This document shows, one piece after another, positions 57,559 through 64,000 of a stretch of 64,000 bases of DNA. Made by a program: the position numbers and the translations under genes. The notes under the pieces were generated by a model. The model searched no databases. It saw only the letters and a list, made by a program, of their open reading frames with translations, and was not told where the DNA came from. This DNA is from Roseibacillus sp. (GTDB lineage Bacteria > Verrucomicrobiota > Verrucomicrobiia > Verrucomicrobiales > Akkermansiaceae), in the NCBI GenBank assembly GCA_022448985.1, contig JAKVCR010000034.1:1-64000 (forward strand), read 5' to 3'. How positions within the stretch are numbered: the stretch's first letter is position 1; each line of letters begins with the position of its first letter.

Positions 57559-58290
57559 TCAGGGTCGGGAGGGGGCGGATTCTTTCTGGTAGTTTCCTTC
57601 TGCCTTCTGGAGAGAGGGCGGGATGTCTGCACTGTATTTGTCCGAAGGGGATACCACTGATTCGTGGGGTTCGGTTTCTTCGGAATCGTTCTCGATATTC
57701 CGCTCTTGCCCCTCGGGGAGGGTCTGAGACTTGGCGACGCGGCGGCGATGATTGCCTTCGCGGCGTCGTTCGGCGATCTGCCAGGCGGAGGCCAGGAGAT
57801 CACGGGCGTCCGTGAGGAAACCGCTGAGCCCTTCCTTCCACTCTTCGTCGCTGAAGCAGGCGGCCATTTCCTGGAGCGCGGCCTCCCAGAGTTCATGTTT
57901 GAGGAAAGGCTCCAGGGCATAACCACTGGTAAGGGTTAAGCGACCCGAGGTGAGGTCGCCGACCACGAGGAGCTGCCAGGCACGAGAAGGGCCCGCTCCT
58001 GGAGCTGTGTTGTGCAGCCAGAAGGCGAACTCCTCAAGCGGACTTCCCACTTGCAGCCTGACAAAGCAGAAGGAGATATCCACCTGAGGAGTGCATTTGC
58101 GGAGTTTCCGGTAGTTTTTTTTCAGATCCTTCTCAATTCCGGCAGGAAGAAGTTCCGAGGGGTCGATGATCAGTGCAAGCGGAGGAGCTGCGAAGGGAAA
58201 CGACTTCTGGCATTCCTCAAGGTTGAACCTGCACTCCGGGCAGGTTTCCACCATGTTCCCGAGCTCCGTCTGACAATGGGGACAGAACAT
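57559..58290 (-). CDS. Zinc-ribbon plus TPM-like domain protein
   Basis: The 243-residue product from ATG 58290 starts with a zinc ribbon MFCPHCQTELGNMVETCPEC (four Cys in CxxC pairs). A TPM-like domain follows (about residues 35-180) with LLPAGIEKDLKKNYRKL, ISFCFVRLQVG, WQLLVVGDLTSGRLTLTSGY and ALEPFLKHELWEAAL, close in style to its neighbour. The C-terminus is charged and probably disordered. A strong GGAGGA two bases before the ATG supports this start over a GTG at 58356. It has no signal peptide, so it is cytoplasmic or an inner-face partner of the next gene. It is the first gene of a three-gene operon. Confidence 0.75.
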   Translation of the reverse strand: MFCPHCQTELGNMVETCPECRFNLEECQKSFPFAAPPLALIIDPSELLPAGIEKDLKKNYRKLRKCTPQVDISFCFVRLQVGSPLEEFAFWLHNTAPGAGPSRAWQLLVVGDLTSGRLTLTSGYALEPFLKHELWEAALQEMAACFSDEEWKEGLSGFLTDARDLLASAWQIAERRREGNHRRRVAKSQTLPEGQERNIENDSEETEPHESVVSPSDKYSADIPPSLQKAEGNYQKESAPSRP

Positions 58291-58661
58291 TCCTCCACGG
58301 GTAAAAACCTGGGGGGAGTATTTCCTCAGGCGCGTTTTCGTGTTGGTAGCGGACACTTCGTTTCAAAGGGAATTCCTATAGGGAAAAATGATATTTACGA
58401 AAGGTAAATAATCGAGTTTGGGCTGGGAAGGGAGGGCGCAACCGCGAGGCAATCAGGGGGATAAGTTGGTTGGTGGGACGGTGAGGTGGCTGGGGGACTC
58501 AGCGTAATGGAGGCCTCCTGTTCGGACAACCCCGACCACTCTCTGGATACTCAACATGCTCATTTTCAATGCCTTAAGCGCCGTTAAGGGCAGTTTTTGG
58601 AACTTGCTTTACAAGCTGCTGAAGCGCCACCATAGTCCCGCCCCCTCGTTTTTCGGCATAC
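58291..58661. other. Intergenic region between the TPM operon and secG, with a terminator-like element
   Basis: Divergent promoters for the minus-strand TPM operon and for secG must lie here. A terminator-like hairpin (58571-58598, separate entry) is located about 65 bases before secG on the plus strand. A plus-strand frame beginning at 58556 is open but overlaps secG in another frame and has no conserved features; I do not call it. Confidence 0.4.
58571..58598 (+). terminator. Terminator-like hairpin in the secG leader
   Basis: Bases 58572-58577 pair with 58584-58589 (six pairs, six-base loop), and after four bases come five T residues (58594-58598). No plus-strand gene lies upstream within this divergent region. 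It could stop a short leader transcript, acting as an attenuator of secG, or end a small RNA. The upstream RNA start is unknown. Confidence 0.45.
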
Positions 58662-59171
58662 ATGGATATCTTGATCAACCTTCTGCTCGTTGCCTTTGTG
58701 ACGGTGAGTGCCCTGCTCATTCTCGTCGTTCTCATGCAGCGTCCCAAGCAAGAGGGCCTGGGAGCGGCTTTTGGCTCCGGGATGACCGATCAGATGTTCG
58801 GCGCGAACACGACCACCGTATTGCAGAAGGGAACGGCCTACTTTGGAACTGCCTTCCTCCTTCTTGCCCTCGTTCTCTCGATTCTCATTGCAAAGCGAAA
58901 CTTCGAGAAGGGGATTTCGGACACGCCACCGTCTGCCACGGATCCCGCCATGGCACCCGATATTCCTCAGGCTGATCCGGAAGGCGGAAACGAGGCCGAA
59001 GACCAGAAGGACATCGATGCGCGCAGTGAGGCTTTGAAGAGGGCACTTGAAGGGGTAAAGCCCAAGCCTGCTCCGGGAACTGTTCCTGCGTCCCCAACGA
59101 CGCCAAAACCCGAAGCGGGAACAACTCCGGTCCCGGAACCCGCCCCGGAACCCGCCCCGGAACAGCCATAG
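58662..59171 (+). CDS. secG: Protein translocase subunit SecG
   Basis: SecG assists SecYEG protein export. The 169-residue product has two membrane helices (about residues 4-27 and 52-75) and the typical middle MQRPKQEGLGAAFGSGMTDQ followed by MFGANTTTVLQKGTAYFGTA. The C-terminal tail of about 90 residues is long for SecG and is rich in Pro, Glu and Ala with a terminal repeat (PEPAPEPAPEQP). The tail probably protrudes from the membrane. It is followed by a rhomboid gene after 63 bases. Confidence 0.95.
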   Translation: MDILINLLLVAFVTVSALLILVVLMQRPKQEGLGAAFGSGMTDQMFGANTTTVLQKGTAYFGTAFLLLALVLSILIAKRNFEKGISDTPPSATDPAMAPDIPQADPEGGNEAEDQKDIDARSEALKRALEGVKPKPAPGTVPASPTTPKPEAGTTPVPEPAPEPAPEQP

Positions 59172-59234
59172 GTTGTCTGGGCGGCCTCCAGCATTCTCAT
59201 TACGCGTGCCGCTAGGGGCACATGATAAAGTAGC

Positions 59235-60413
59235 GTGACCGAGACTTTCGAACAACCGGCCTGGGCTTCGCCGGACATTTATCCGGAGAAGCCGGAGAGC
59301 TCTCCTTACGGGGCACTGTCGCGGAAGGGACGGCGTTGCCAATTCGAAAGCCTGGAAGCGCTGGGTGTGCATGTGCGCAGCAGCCGGGAAAGCGTGGAAG
59401 CAGTGTGGACACCGCAGAGTGGAGGGATGGTTCCCCCGGAAGCGGTGAAGGGCTTGGTGGAGCCGCTCCGGCAACGATTTGTCGACCTGGCTGAGTCGGA
59501 CGCGTCCGATGCCAGGCGAAACACGCTCGTCTTCTCTCTCCTTCTCCTCTGGGCGCTCTATGCGAATCTGGCCAATGGTACCCTACCTACTGAGTCCGTG
59601 GGGGTCGGCCTGGCCGGCATCCTTCTCATTATTCTCGGTCTCGTCCCCTGGTATGATGCCTGGCGGAACCGCAGGTCCGCATGGGAGTTGAATGAGGAAC
59701 GCCTCGTGGGAGAGGAACATGAAGCGCGGTTTGAGCGATGGCTGAGTCGGCAGCGCAGCCCTCTGACTTGGATTCTCATCGGCCTCCTGCTGGTGAGTGG
59801 TGCAGCGCAGATCTGGGTAGAGCTGGAGGCTTCGGTCGAGGCAGCCGGGTTGGTCGGTCGCGACAAGGGGGACAAGGGGGTGGAGGCCTGGCGCCTTTTT
59901 ACCGCCCCCTTCCTTCACGGGCACCCCCTGCACTGGGCCCTTAACGTGGCAGGCTTGTGGTACATCGGGCGGCGAGTGGAAGCTCTCGCCAGCTGGCCGC
60001 ATCTTGCGCTCGTTTTCCTTGTTGCCATGGTAGTAGGGGGAGTGGCCACCGTACAGTTCATCCCTGAAAAATCCTCGGTGGGCGCCTCTGGGGGATTACT
60101 GGGCCTGCTTGGGTTTCTCCTCGTGTTTGAGACGCTCCATGCCCGCCTTGTTCCCCGTCCTACCCGGCGCCGGCTCTGCGCGGCTCTTGTCCTCACCTTC
60201 CTCATTGGATTCGTTGGTTATAGTTTCATCGACAACTACGCACACGGAGGTGGCCTGGTAGCTGGGATGCTCTACGCGGCGATCGTCTTTCCCAAGTCCC
60301 GCTCTGCCCGTCGTCCTCGCGCTAACCGGATGGACCTCATCTTTGGGGGAGGCTCCCTGGCGGTTCTGGCGGTATTCGCCCTGTTGGCGGTTAAATTGAT
60401 GTTGGCGTCCTGA
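59235..60413 (+). CDS. Rhomboid-family intramembrane serine protease
   Basis: The 392-residue product has an N-terminal soluble region (about 1-95) with no known fold, an early membrane pair, then a rhomboid core (about 205-345): WRLFTAPFLHGHPLHWALN (the WR and HxxN elements), SSVGASGGLLGLLGFLLVF with the catalytic Ser, and IDNYAHGGGLVAGML with the catalytic His. The catalytic pair is complete. A GTG at 59235 begins the frame; no nearer ATG gives the N-terminal part. It converges with nuoA. Substrates are unknown. Confidence 0.9.
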   Translation: MTETFEQPAWASPDIYPEKPESSPYGALSRKGRRCQFESLEALGVHVRSSRESVEAVWTPQSGGMVPPEAVKGLVEPLRQRFVDLAESDASDARRNTLVFSLLLLWALYANLANGTLPTESVGVGLAGILLIILGLVPWYDAWRNRRSAWELNEERLVGEEHEARFERWLSRQRSPLTWILIGLLLVSGAAQIWVELEASVEAAGLVGRDKGDKGVEAWRLFTAPFLHGHPLHWALNVAGLWYIGRRVEALASWPHLALVFLVAMVVGGVATVQFIPEKSSVGASGGLLGLLGFLLVFETLHARLVPRPTRRRLCAALVLTFLIGFVGYSFIDNYAHGGGLVAGMLYAAIVFPKSRSARRPRANRMDLIFGGGSLAVLAVFALLAVKLMLAS

Positions 60414-60536
60414 GGTTCTTCTTCGTGAGATCACCGGGGATCGTTAGAAAAGTGCTCCGCGGATTGTACGCCATCTTCCCAAGACCGGGATCTTCCACAT
60501 TATGGCGGAGCTTGCGGAAGAGAACGATTGATCAAT

Positions 60537-60908
60537 TCAAACTTTCCAGTTCAGGGCGCCTTTCTTGAGGACATAGAGGTAGGCCACACCGAGGACCGCC
60601 ACAAAGCAGGCCATGGAGAGGAGAGCGATCGAATTGGTGAGAATGAGCTCCTTGAACTGGACCGCCCACGGGTACATGAAGACAACTTCGATATCAAAGA
60701 TTACGAAAAGCATGGCTACGAGATAGAATTTTACGCTGAAGCGCGGGGCGCCTTCACCCACAGGGAGCATGCCGCACTCATAGGGTTCGTTTTTCACTCC
60801 GGAACGCCGGCCGAGCTTCCCGAAGATGACACTGGCGGTCAGCATGGAGGCGCAGAAGCCGATCGCGACCAGGATCTGCATCAGGACGGGGAGATAATCA
60901 GGGAGCAT
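60537..60908 (-). CDS. nuoA: NADH-quinone oxidoreductase subunit A
   Basis: NuoA is a membrane subunit of complex I. The 123-residue product has three helices, the conserved loop NEPYECGMLPVGEGAPRFSV (with the family EPYECG), and AMLFVIFDIEVVFMYPWAV, which contains the Asp-Glu pair of the quinone site region. The rest of the nuo operon is not here: the rhomboid gene lies downstream on the other strand, so nuoA is isolated. A perfect terminator ends just eight bases before its ATG, and no ribosome-binding sequence is visible there. Confidence 0.95.
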   Translation of the reverse strand: MLPDYLPVLMQILVAIGFCASMLTASVIFGKLGRRSGVKNEPYECGMLPVGEGAPRFSVKFYLVAMLFVIFDIEVVFMYPWAVQFKELILTNSIALLSMACFVAVLGVAYLYVLKKGALNWKV

Positions 60909-60916
60909 GGCTGACG

Positions 60917-60954
60917 AAAAAAAACAAACCTGCGCCGGGGTGCGACGCAGGTTT
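60917..60954 (-). terminator. Strong terminator directly upstream of nuoA
   Basis: Bases 60926-60934 pair with 60946-60954 (nine pairs, 11-base loop). On the minus strand the stem is followed by T, G, then eight T residues (60917-60924 region). It should end the transcript of the winged-helix gene at 61007. On the plus strand a short T-run follows too, so it may work in both directions. It lies eight bases before the nuoA ATG, leaving no space for a promoter and leader between. Confidence 0.9.
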
Positions 60955-61006
60955 TTAAAAGGCAGAGTGCTGGGTTCACCAGCACGGATTTCGCAAATTT
61001 AAGAAC

Positions 61007-61321
61007 TCACGCTTGCGCCTGTTGCTGAGCCGCAATGTTGTCGCTGTGAGCTTCCTCGATGCGGTCAAGGCCCTTGTACTCCTTTCCGCTCTTTTCGACG
61101 AGACCGCGAGTAACAAGATTTTGCAGTTTTTCATAGGCGCGGAGGCGAAGCATCTCTTCGCCACCGCTCACGGCGTTGCGCTCCTTCAGTCGGTCGTAGA
61201 CGAGTTCAAAAAGGTCGTTAAATCCGAAGAACTTGTCGTCCGCGCCCAGCACGTTCACCAGTTCATCAGTGACATGATCAGGGAGTCGACGTGAGAAGCG
61301 CGTTCTTTTCGTGGTAGCCAT
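61007..61321 (-). CDS. Small winged-helix-like protein of unknown function
   Basis: The 104-residue product is basic at the start (MATTKRTRFSRRLPDHVTDE) and then has alternating helices with RAYEKLQNLVTRGLVEKSG, which looks like the recognition part of a small winged helix-turn-helix (LVxxGLVxxxGxxY). The C-terminal 20 residues are Gln/Ala-rich. I cannot name a family. It may be a DNA-binding regulator. It is followed by a strong terminator and then nuoA on the same strand. The upstream AT-rich stretch (61322-61500) should hold its promoter and that of ruvA. Confidence 0.7.
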   Translation of the reverse strand: MATTKRTRFSRRLPDHVTDELVNVLGADDKFFGFNDLFELVYDRLKERNAVSGGEEMLRLRAYEKLQNLVTRGLVEKSGKEYKGLDRIEEAHSDNIAAQQQAQA

Positions 61322-61502
61322 AGCGGTATTAGGTTACCAGCAAATTGCAACAAATGCGACCCCAAAAAGGGAGCAGTTCACATTTTTTTCATATTCCTTG
61401 CAAGTAAAATATTCAATAACCTTAGAAATCAATACACTTTGACCCTATAGAAAAAGGGTTTTTATCTTGGAGGACACTTTGTAATTAATTAAGAGTCCTA
61501 AA

Positions 61503-62099
61503 GTGATCGCGCGCTTGCGAGGCGAGGTGGTAGAGGCTCTTCCCAGCCGATTGGTCGTGGAAGCGGCGGGGGTTGGATATCAGGTCTTCGTGCCGATTTC
61601 GTCCTTCGATCGGTTGAACCCGCGCGAGGGGGAGGAGATCACGCTTCTGACTCATCTCCACGTCCGGGAGAATGCGCACACCCTCTACGGATTCTCCACC
61701 TCGGAGGAACGTGACATCTTTTTACTGCTGGTGGATCGGGTGAGCGGCATCGGCCCGGCCATCGCGATGGCGGTCCTGAGCGGGATACCGGTTGAGCGCT
61801 TCAAGCAGGCGGTAGTGGAAGGGGATGTGAAGGCGCTCTCCGCCATCAAGGGGCTGGGAAAGAAAACAGCGGAGCGGATCGTGCTTGAGCTCGCGGACAA
61901 GGTCGGGGTGACGGAGACATGGCAGGTGGAGGGAGGCGGTGATGAAGCTGGCGCTGCGATCCGGGATGCCGAGTTGGCTCTCCTGGCTCTGGGGTTCAAG
62001 CAGACCGATGCCCGGAAGGCGATTAAAGCGGTTCTGGAACGTGAGCCCCAGATGGCAGCTGAAGATCTCATCCGGGAGGCCTTGAGGGGATTGGGTTAG
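61503..62099 (+). CDS. ruvA: Holliday junction branch-migration protein RuvA
   Basis: RuvA binds Holliday junctions and recruits RuvB. The 198-residue product has the OB domain start MIARLRGEVVEALPSRLVVE, the helix-hairpin-helix pair DRVSGIGPAIAMAVLSG and SAIKGLGKKTAERIVLEL (about residue 78-125), and the C-terminal domain III with AELALLALGFKQTDARKAIK. Length is usual (about 200). The GTG start at 61503 fits the conserved N-terminus. Neither ruvB nor ruvC is adjacent. Confidence 0.96.
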   Translation: MIARLRGEVVEALPSRLVVEAAGVGYQVFVPISSFDRLNPREGEEITLLTHLHVRENAHTLYGFSTSEERDIFLLLVDRVSGIGPAIAMAVLSGIPVERFKQAVVEGDVKALSAIKGLGKKTAERIVLELADKVGVTETWQVEGGGDEAGAAIRDAELALLALGFKQTDARKAIKAVLEREPQMAAEDLIREALRGLG

Positions 62100-62203
62100 G
62101 GTAGCAGGCAGCAGAAGGCTCCGGTCCCTGCCCCGGGAGGATGGTTCCGGATGCGGGTTTCCTGTTTGCAGTCTTGCCCGGTCCACGGTCAGATTGCCCT
62201 TCG

Positions 62204-63493
62204 ATGGCACTGGCGCTGGATGACTTCATGGGCGACGCCGCGGCGGTGGGGTTCCGCGAGGGCCGTGGCTGGCTCTTCTCCCCCGAACCGCTGCGCCTTT
62301 CGGGGGCGGAGGTCGCGCAGCTTGAGCGCCTGGGCCATCCCCTGCGGATGTTCCAGCAGGGTTGCGACCGTATTTATCGTCGCAGCGTCAAGGGGACATT
62401 GCCGGAGTGGATTGCTGAACTGCTGGACGCAGGTAAGCCTGGCTGGCTGTTGGAAGCGCAGCGCTCGGATGACCTCCGGGAAGTGGCACCCCGGGTCATT
62501 CGGCCGGACCTTCTCCTCACCGACGATGGTTTTGCGCTCACTGAACTGGACAGCGTGCCGGGAGGGATAGGAATAACGGGCTGGCTCTCGAAACGTTATA
62601 GCGGGGCAGGGTTTGAGGTTCTAGGGGGGGATTCAGGAATGCTGGAAGGGTTTCGCTCCCTCCTGCCGGATGGCGGAGAGGTGCTCATTTCCGAGGAGGC
62701 TGCTGACTATCGGCTGGAGATGGAGTGGCTCGTGCAGGCTCTCAACGATCTGGGAGGAGGTCCGTGGGGGACGGGTTCGGCGGAGGAGTTCAACGCGGAA
62801 AACCCGACGTCGGCGCTCTATCGCTTCTTTGAGCTCTTCGATTGGGAATCCGTTCCCGCCGCTCGTGCTCTGGCCCTGCACCGGGATCTCACTCCGCCCT
62901 TCAAGCCTCACTTCGAGGAGAAACTCTGGCTCGCCCTGCTCTGGTTGCCGATCCTGCGCGAGGTATGGGAGAGCGAGGTGAGGGGGAATCATCTGCGGCG
63001 GCTACAGGAGTTGATTCCCTACGGCTGGATCGTGGATCCCACCCCGCTGCCGCCCCACGGGGCCTTGCCCCGACTGGAAGTAAATTCCTGGGGTCAGCTG
63101 GCGGCCTTCAGCCAGAAACAGCGCCGGTTGGTGCTCAAGGTCAGCGGCTTCAGTGAACTGGCCTGGGGCAGCCGCGGAGTGGTCATCGGCCACGATGTCT
63201 CCGGGGAGGAGTGGGCCATGGCACTGGAGCGGGCATGTCAGGAATTCGATGCCCAGCCCTGGATTCTGCAGGAGTTCAGGGAAGCGAGGCTGGTGGAGCA
63301 TCCCTTCTACGATCCCCGGACCGGAGCAATTGAAACCATGCGCGGCCGGGTACGGCTCTGTCCGTATTACTTTGTTGACCAGGAAGGGAAGTCCCGCCTT
63401 GGGGGTTGTCTGGCCACCATTGCTCCCGCGGACAAGAAGAAGATCCACGGAATGAGCGACGCTATCCTCACGGTCTGCGTGGCGGACGGCTGA
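62204..63493 (+). CDS. Predicted circularly permuted ATP-grasp-like protein
   Basis: The 429-residue product from ATG 62204 has no firm family name. Two regions suggest an ATP-grasp fold in permuted order: RPDLLLTDDGFALTELDSVP with GG following (about residue 100-121; metal-binding type Glu) and later LVLKVSGFSELAWGSRGVVI (about 310-330; nucleotide-binding Lys and glycine loop) plus PWILQEFREARLV. The arrangement resembles the glutathionylspermidine-synthase/COG2308 type. An in-frame start 63 bases upstream would add an unlikely N-terminus. It follows ruvA by about 100 bases and converges on the YbjQ gene. Substrate unknown. Confidence 0.6.
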   Translation: MALALDDFMGDAAAVGFREGRGWLFSPEPLRLSGAEVAQLERLGHPLRMFQQGCDRIYRRSVKGTLPEWIAELLDAGKPGWLLEAQRSDDLREVAPRVIRPDLLLTDDGFALTELDSVPGGIGITGWLSKRYSGAGFEVLGGDSGMLEGFRSLLPDGGEVLISEEAADYRLEMEWLVQALNDLGGGPWGTGSAEEFNAENPTSALYRFFELFDWESVPAARALALHRDLTPPFKPHFEEKLWLALLWLPILREVWESEVRGNHLRRLQELIPYGWIVDPTPLPPHGALPRLEVNSWGQLAAFSQKQRRLVLKVSGFSELAWGSRGVVIGHDVSGEEWAMALERACQEFDAQPWILQEFREARLVEHPFYDPRTGAIETMRGRVRLCPYYFVDQEGKSRLGGCLATIAPADKKKIHGMSDAILTVCVADG

Positions 63494-63499
63494 AAGTGG

Positions 63500-63817
63500 C
63501 TACGCGAGTTTCACCGCAGTGCCAAAGGCGAGCATCTCCGACATGCCCTGGGCCACCGCGGAGGTGGTAAAGCGAACCCCGACGATGGCGTCAGCGCCCA
63601 ACTCCTGTGCGGCCTGGATCATCCGTTCAATCGCCTGGTTGCGGGATTCCGCGAGCATCTCGGTGTATCCTCCGACCTCGCCTCCGATCAGGGTCTTGAG
63701 CCCGGCAGCGATGTCGCGGCCGAGGTGCTTGGCCCGGACGGTGTTGCCAGAGACCACCCCGACGTGTGCAGTAATCTCCCGGCCGGTAATCGTTTCAGTC
63801 GTGCTCAACAGTAACAT
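63500..63817 (-). CDS. YbjQ/UPF0145-family protein
   Basis: The 105-residue product from ATG 63817 fits the YbjQ family: an early beta strand with LLLSTTETITGREITAHVGV followed by SGNTV, then RDIAAGLKTLIGGEVGGYTE and the helical AIERMIQAAQELGADAIVGV with RFTTSAV. The fold is a small oligomeric barrel of unknown function, named for heavy-metal binding in one annotation. It is a single gene, converging with the ATP-grasp-like gene (6 bases between stops). A TTG two codons upstream is possible. Confidence 0.88.
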   Translation of the reverse strand: MLLLSTTETITGREITAHVGVVSGNTVRAKHLGRDIAAGLKTLIGGEVGGYTEMLAESRNQAIERMIQAAQELGADAIVGVRFTTSAVAQGMSEMLAFGTAVKLA

Positions 63818-63936
63818 GGGCAAGACCCTAGGGGAGAATCCCTGAGGGGGCCATGACGGAATGCCTGCGAAGATCTGCCAAGGCAGCGGAATCCGAAGGC
63901 TCGACGGACCGTCAGGGGTTCGTCGTCTCGTGGGGC

Positions 63937-64000
63937 CTACTTGACCAGACCCGCCTTCTTGAGGGTGGCGTAGGCACCATTCTTGTTAATGGTCTTGAAG
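63937..64000 (-). CDS. rpmB: Ribosomal protein L28, C-terminal end (cut by window edge)
   Basis: The last 20 codons before the stop at 63937-63939 read FKTINKNGAYATLKKAGLVK on the minus strand. This matches the end of L28, where a Lys/Arg-rich strand is followed by (R/K)TI(D/N)K(K/N)G(I/A) and a final helix. The remainder of the protein lies beyond base 64000. A similar ending could belong to another small ribosomal protein, so the name is moderately sure. Confidence 0.65.
   Translation of the reverse strand, partial: FKTINKNGAYATLKKAGLVK

Noticed and set aside
58556-58975. A 139-codon plus-strand frame overlapping secG
   Set aside because: The first 20 codons look plausible, but the rest overlaps secG in another frame and is Arg/Ser/Cys-rich noise.
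60454-60511. A 7-bp inverted repeat with a 44-base loop between the rhomboid gene and nuoA
   Set aside because: Two overlapping pairings compete and there is no T-tract. The evidence for a terminator is too weak.

Overview
The window is about 64 kb of GC-rich bacterial chromosome. It looks like a member of the Verrucomicrobiota, probably Verrucomicrobiales. The evidence is a Gram-negative envelope gene set (LpxK, LolC/E-type permease), prepilins and Ser/Thr kinases of the style common in that phylum, many GTG starts, few clear Shine-Dalgarno sites, and secreted proteins without known function. I used no database search. All names rest on motifs read from the translations. No tRNA, rRNA, CRISPR array, insertion sequence, prophage or integrase was seen.

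Layout. 1-7.5 kb: a truncated HU gene, then a complete ATP synthase operon (atpB-E-F-H-A-G-D-C), with a strong hairpin between atpE and atpF and an unusually short delta subunit. 7.7-13.1 kb: carB, a secreted protein resembling an inactivated metalloprotease, a possible 43-residue membrane protein and an NRDE-family protein. 13.2-17.3 kb: four genes that look like a lipid-modification cluster: a DedA-type membrane domain fused to an ATP-grasp ligase, a PlsC-like acyltransferase, a DinB-fold protein and an OlsB-like GNAT acyltransferase. 17.3-29.3 kb, minus strand: an azurin-like cupredoxin, a double-length UvrA with four ATPase sites, and two tandem paralogous Ser/Thr kinases with C-type-lectin-like domains outside the membrane. 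29.4-34 kb: truncated haemoglobin, a secreted SHD1-like protein, a CPBP membrane protease overlapping thiL, and a secreted coiled-coil protein. 34-37.1 kb, minus strand: leuC and leuD with a TraB/GumN gene between them. 37.3-42.1 kb: hflX, an L,D-transpeptidase, a SurA/PpiC-type isomerase and a type IV pilin-like protein. 42.2-48.2 kb: rph, lpxK, recJ and recG. 48.2-54.4 kb: a glyoxalase-like protein, a LolC/E-type permease lacking a standard start codon, a GYF-RDD membrane protein, an RNase H-like nuclease, two small membrane proteins and a PAS-SpoIIE phosphatase. 54.4-58.3 kb: a CAP-domain protein, panD, and a three-gene minus-strand operon with two TPM-like proteins and a lipoprotein. 58.6-64 kb: secG, a rhomboid protease, an isolated nuoA directly behind a terminator, a small winged-helix-like protein, ruvA, a permuted ATP-grasp-like protein, a YbjQ-family protein and the end of rpmB.

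The housekeeping genes are ordinary. The parts most worth attention are the putative aminolipid cluster (13.2-17.3 kb), the tandem lectin kinases, the four-ATPase UvrA, the TPM operon, and several RNA structures that probably set gene expression (after atpE, before leuC, before secG, before nuoA).
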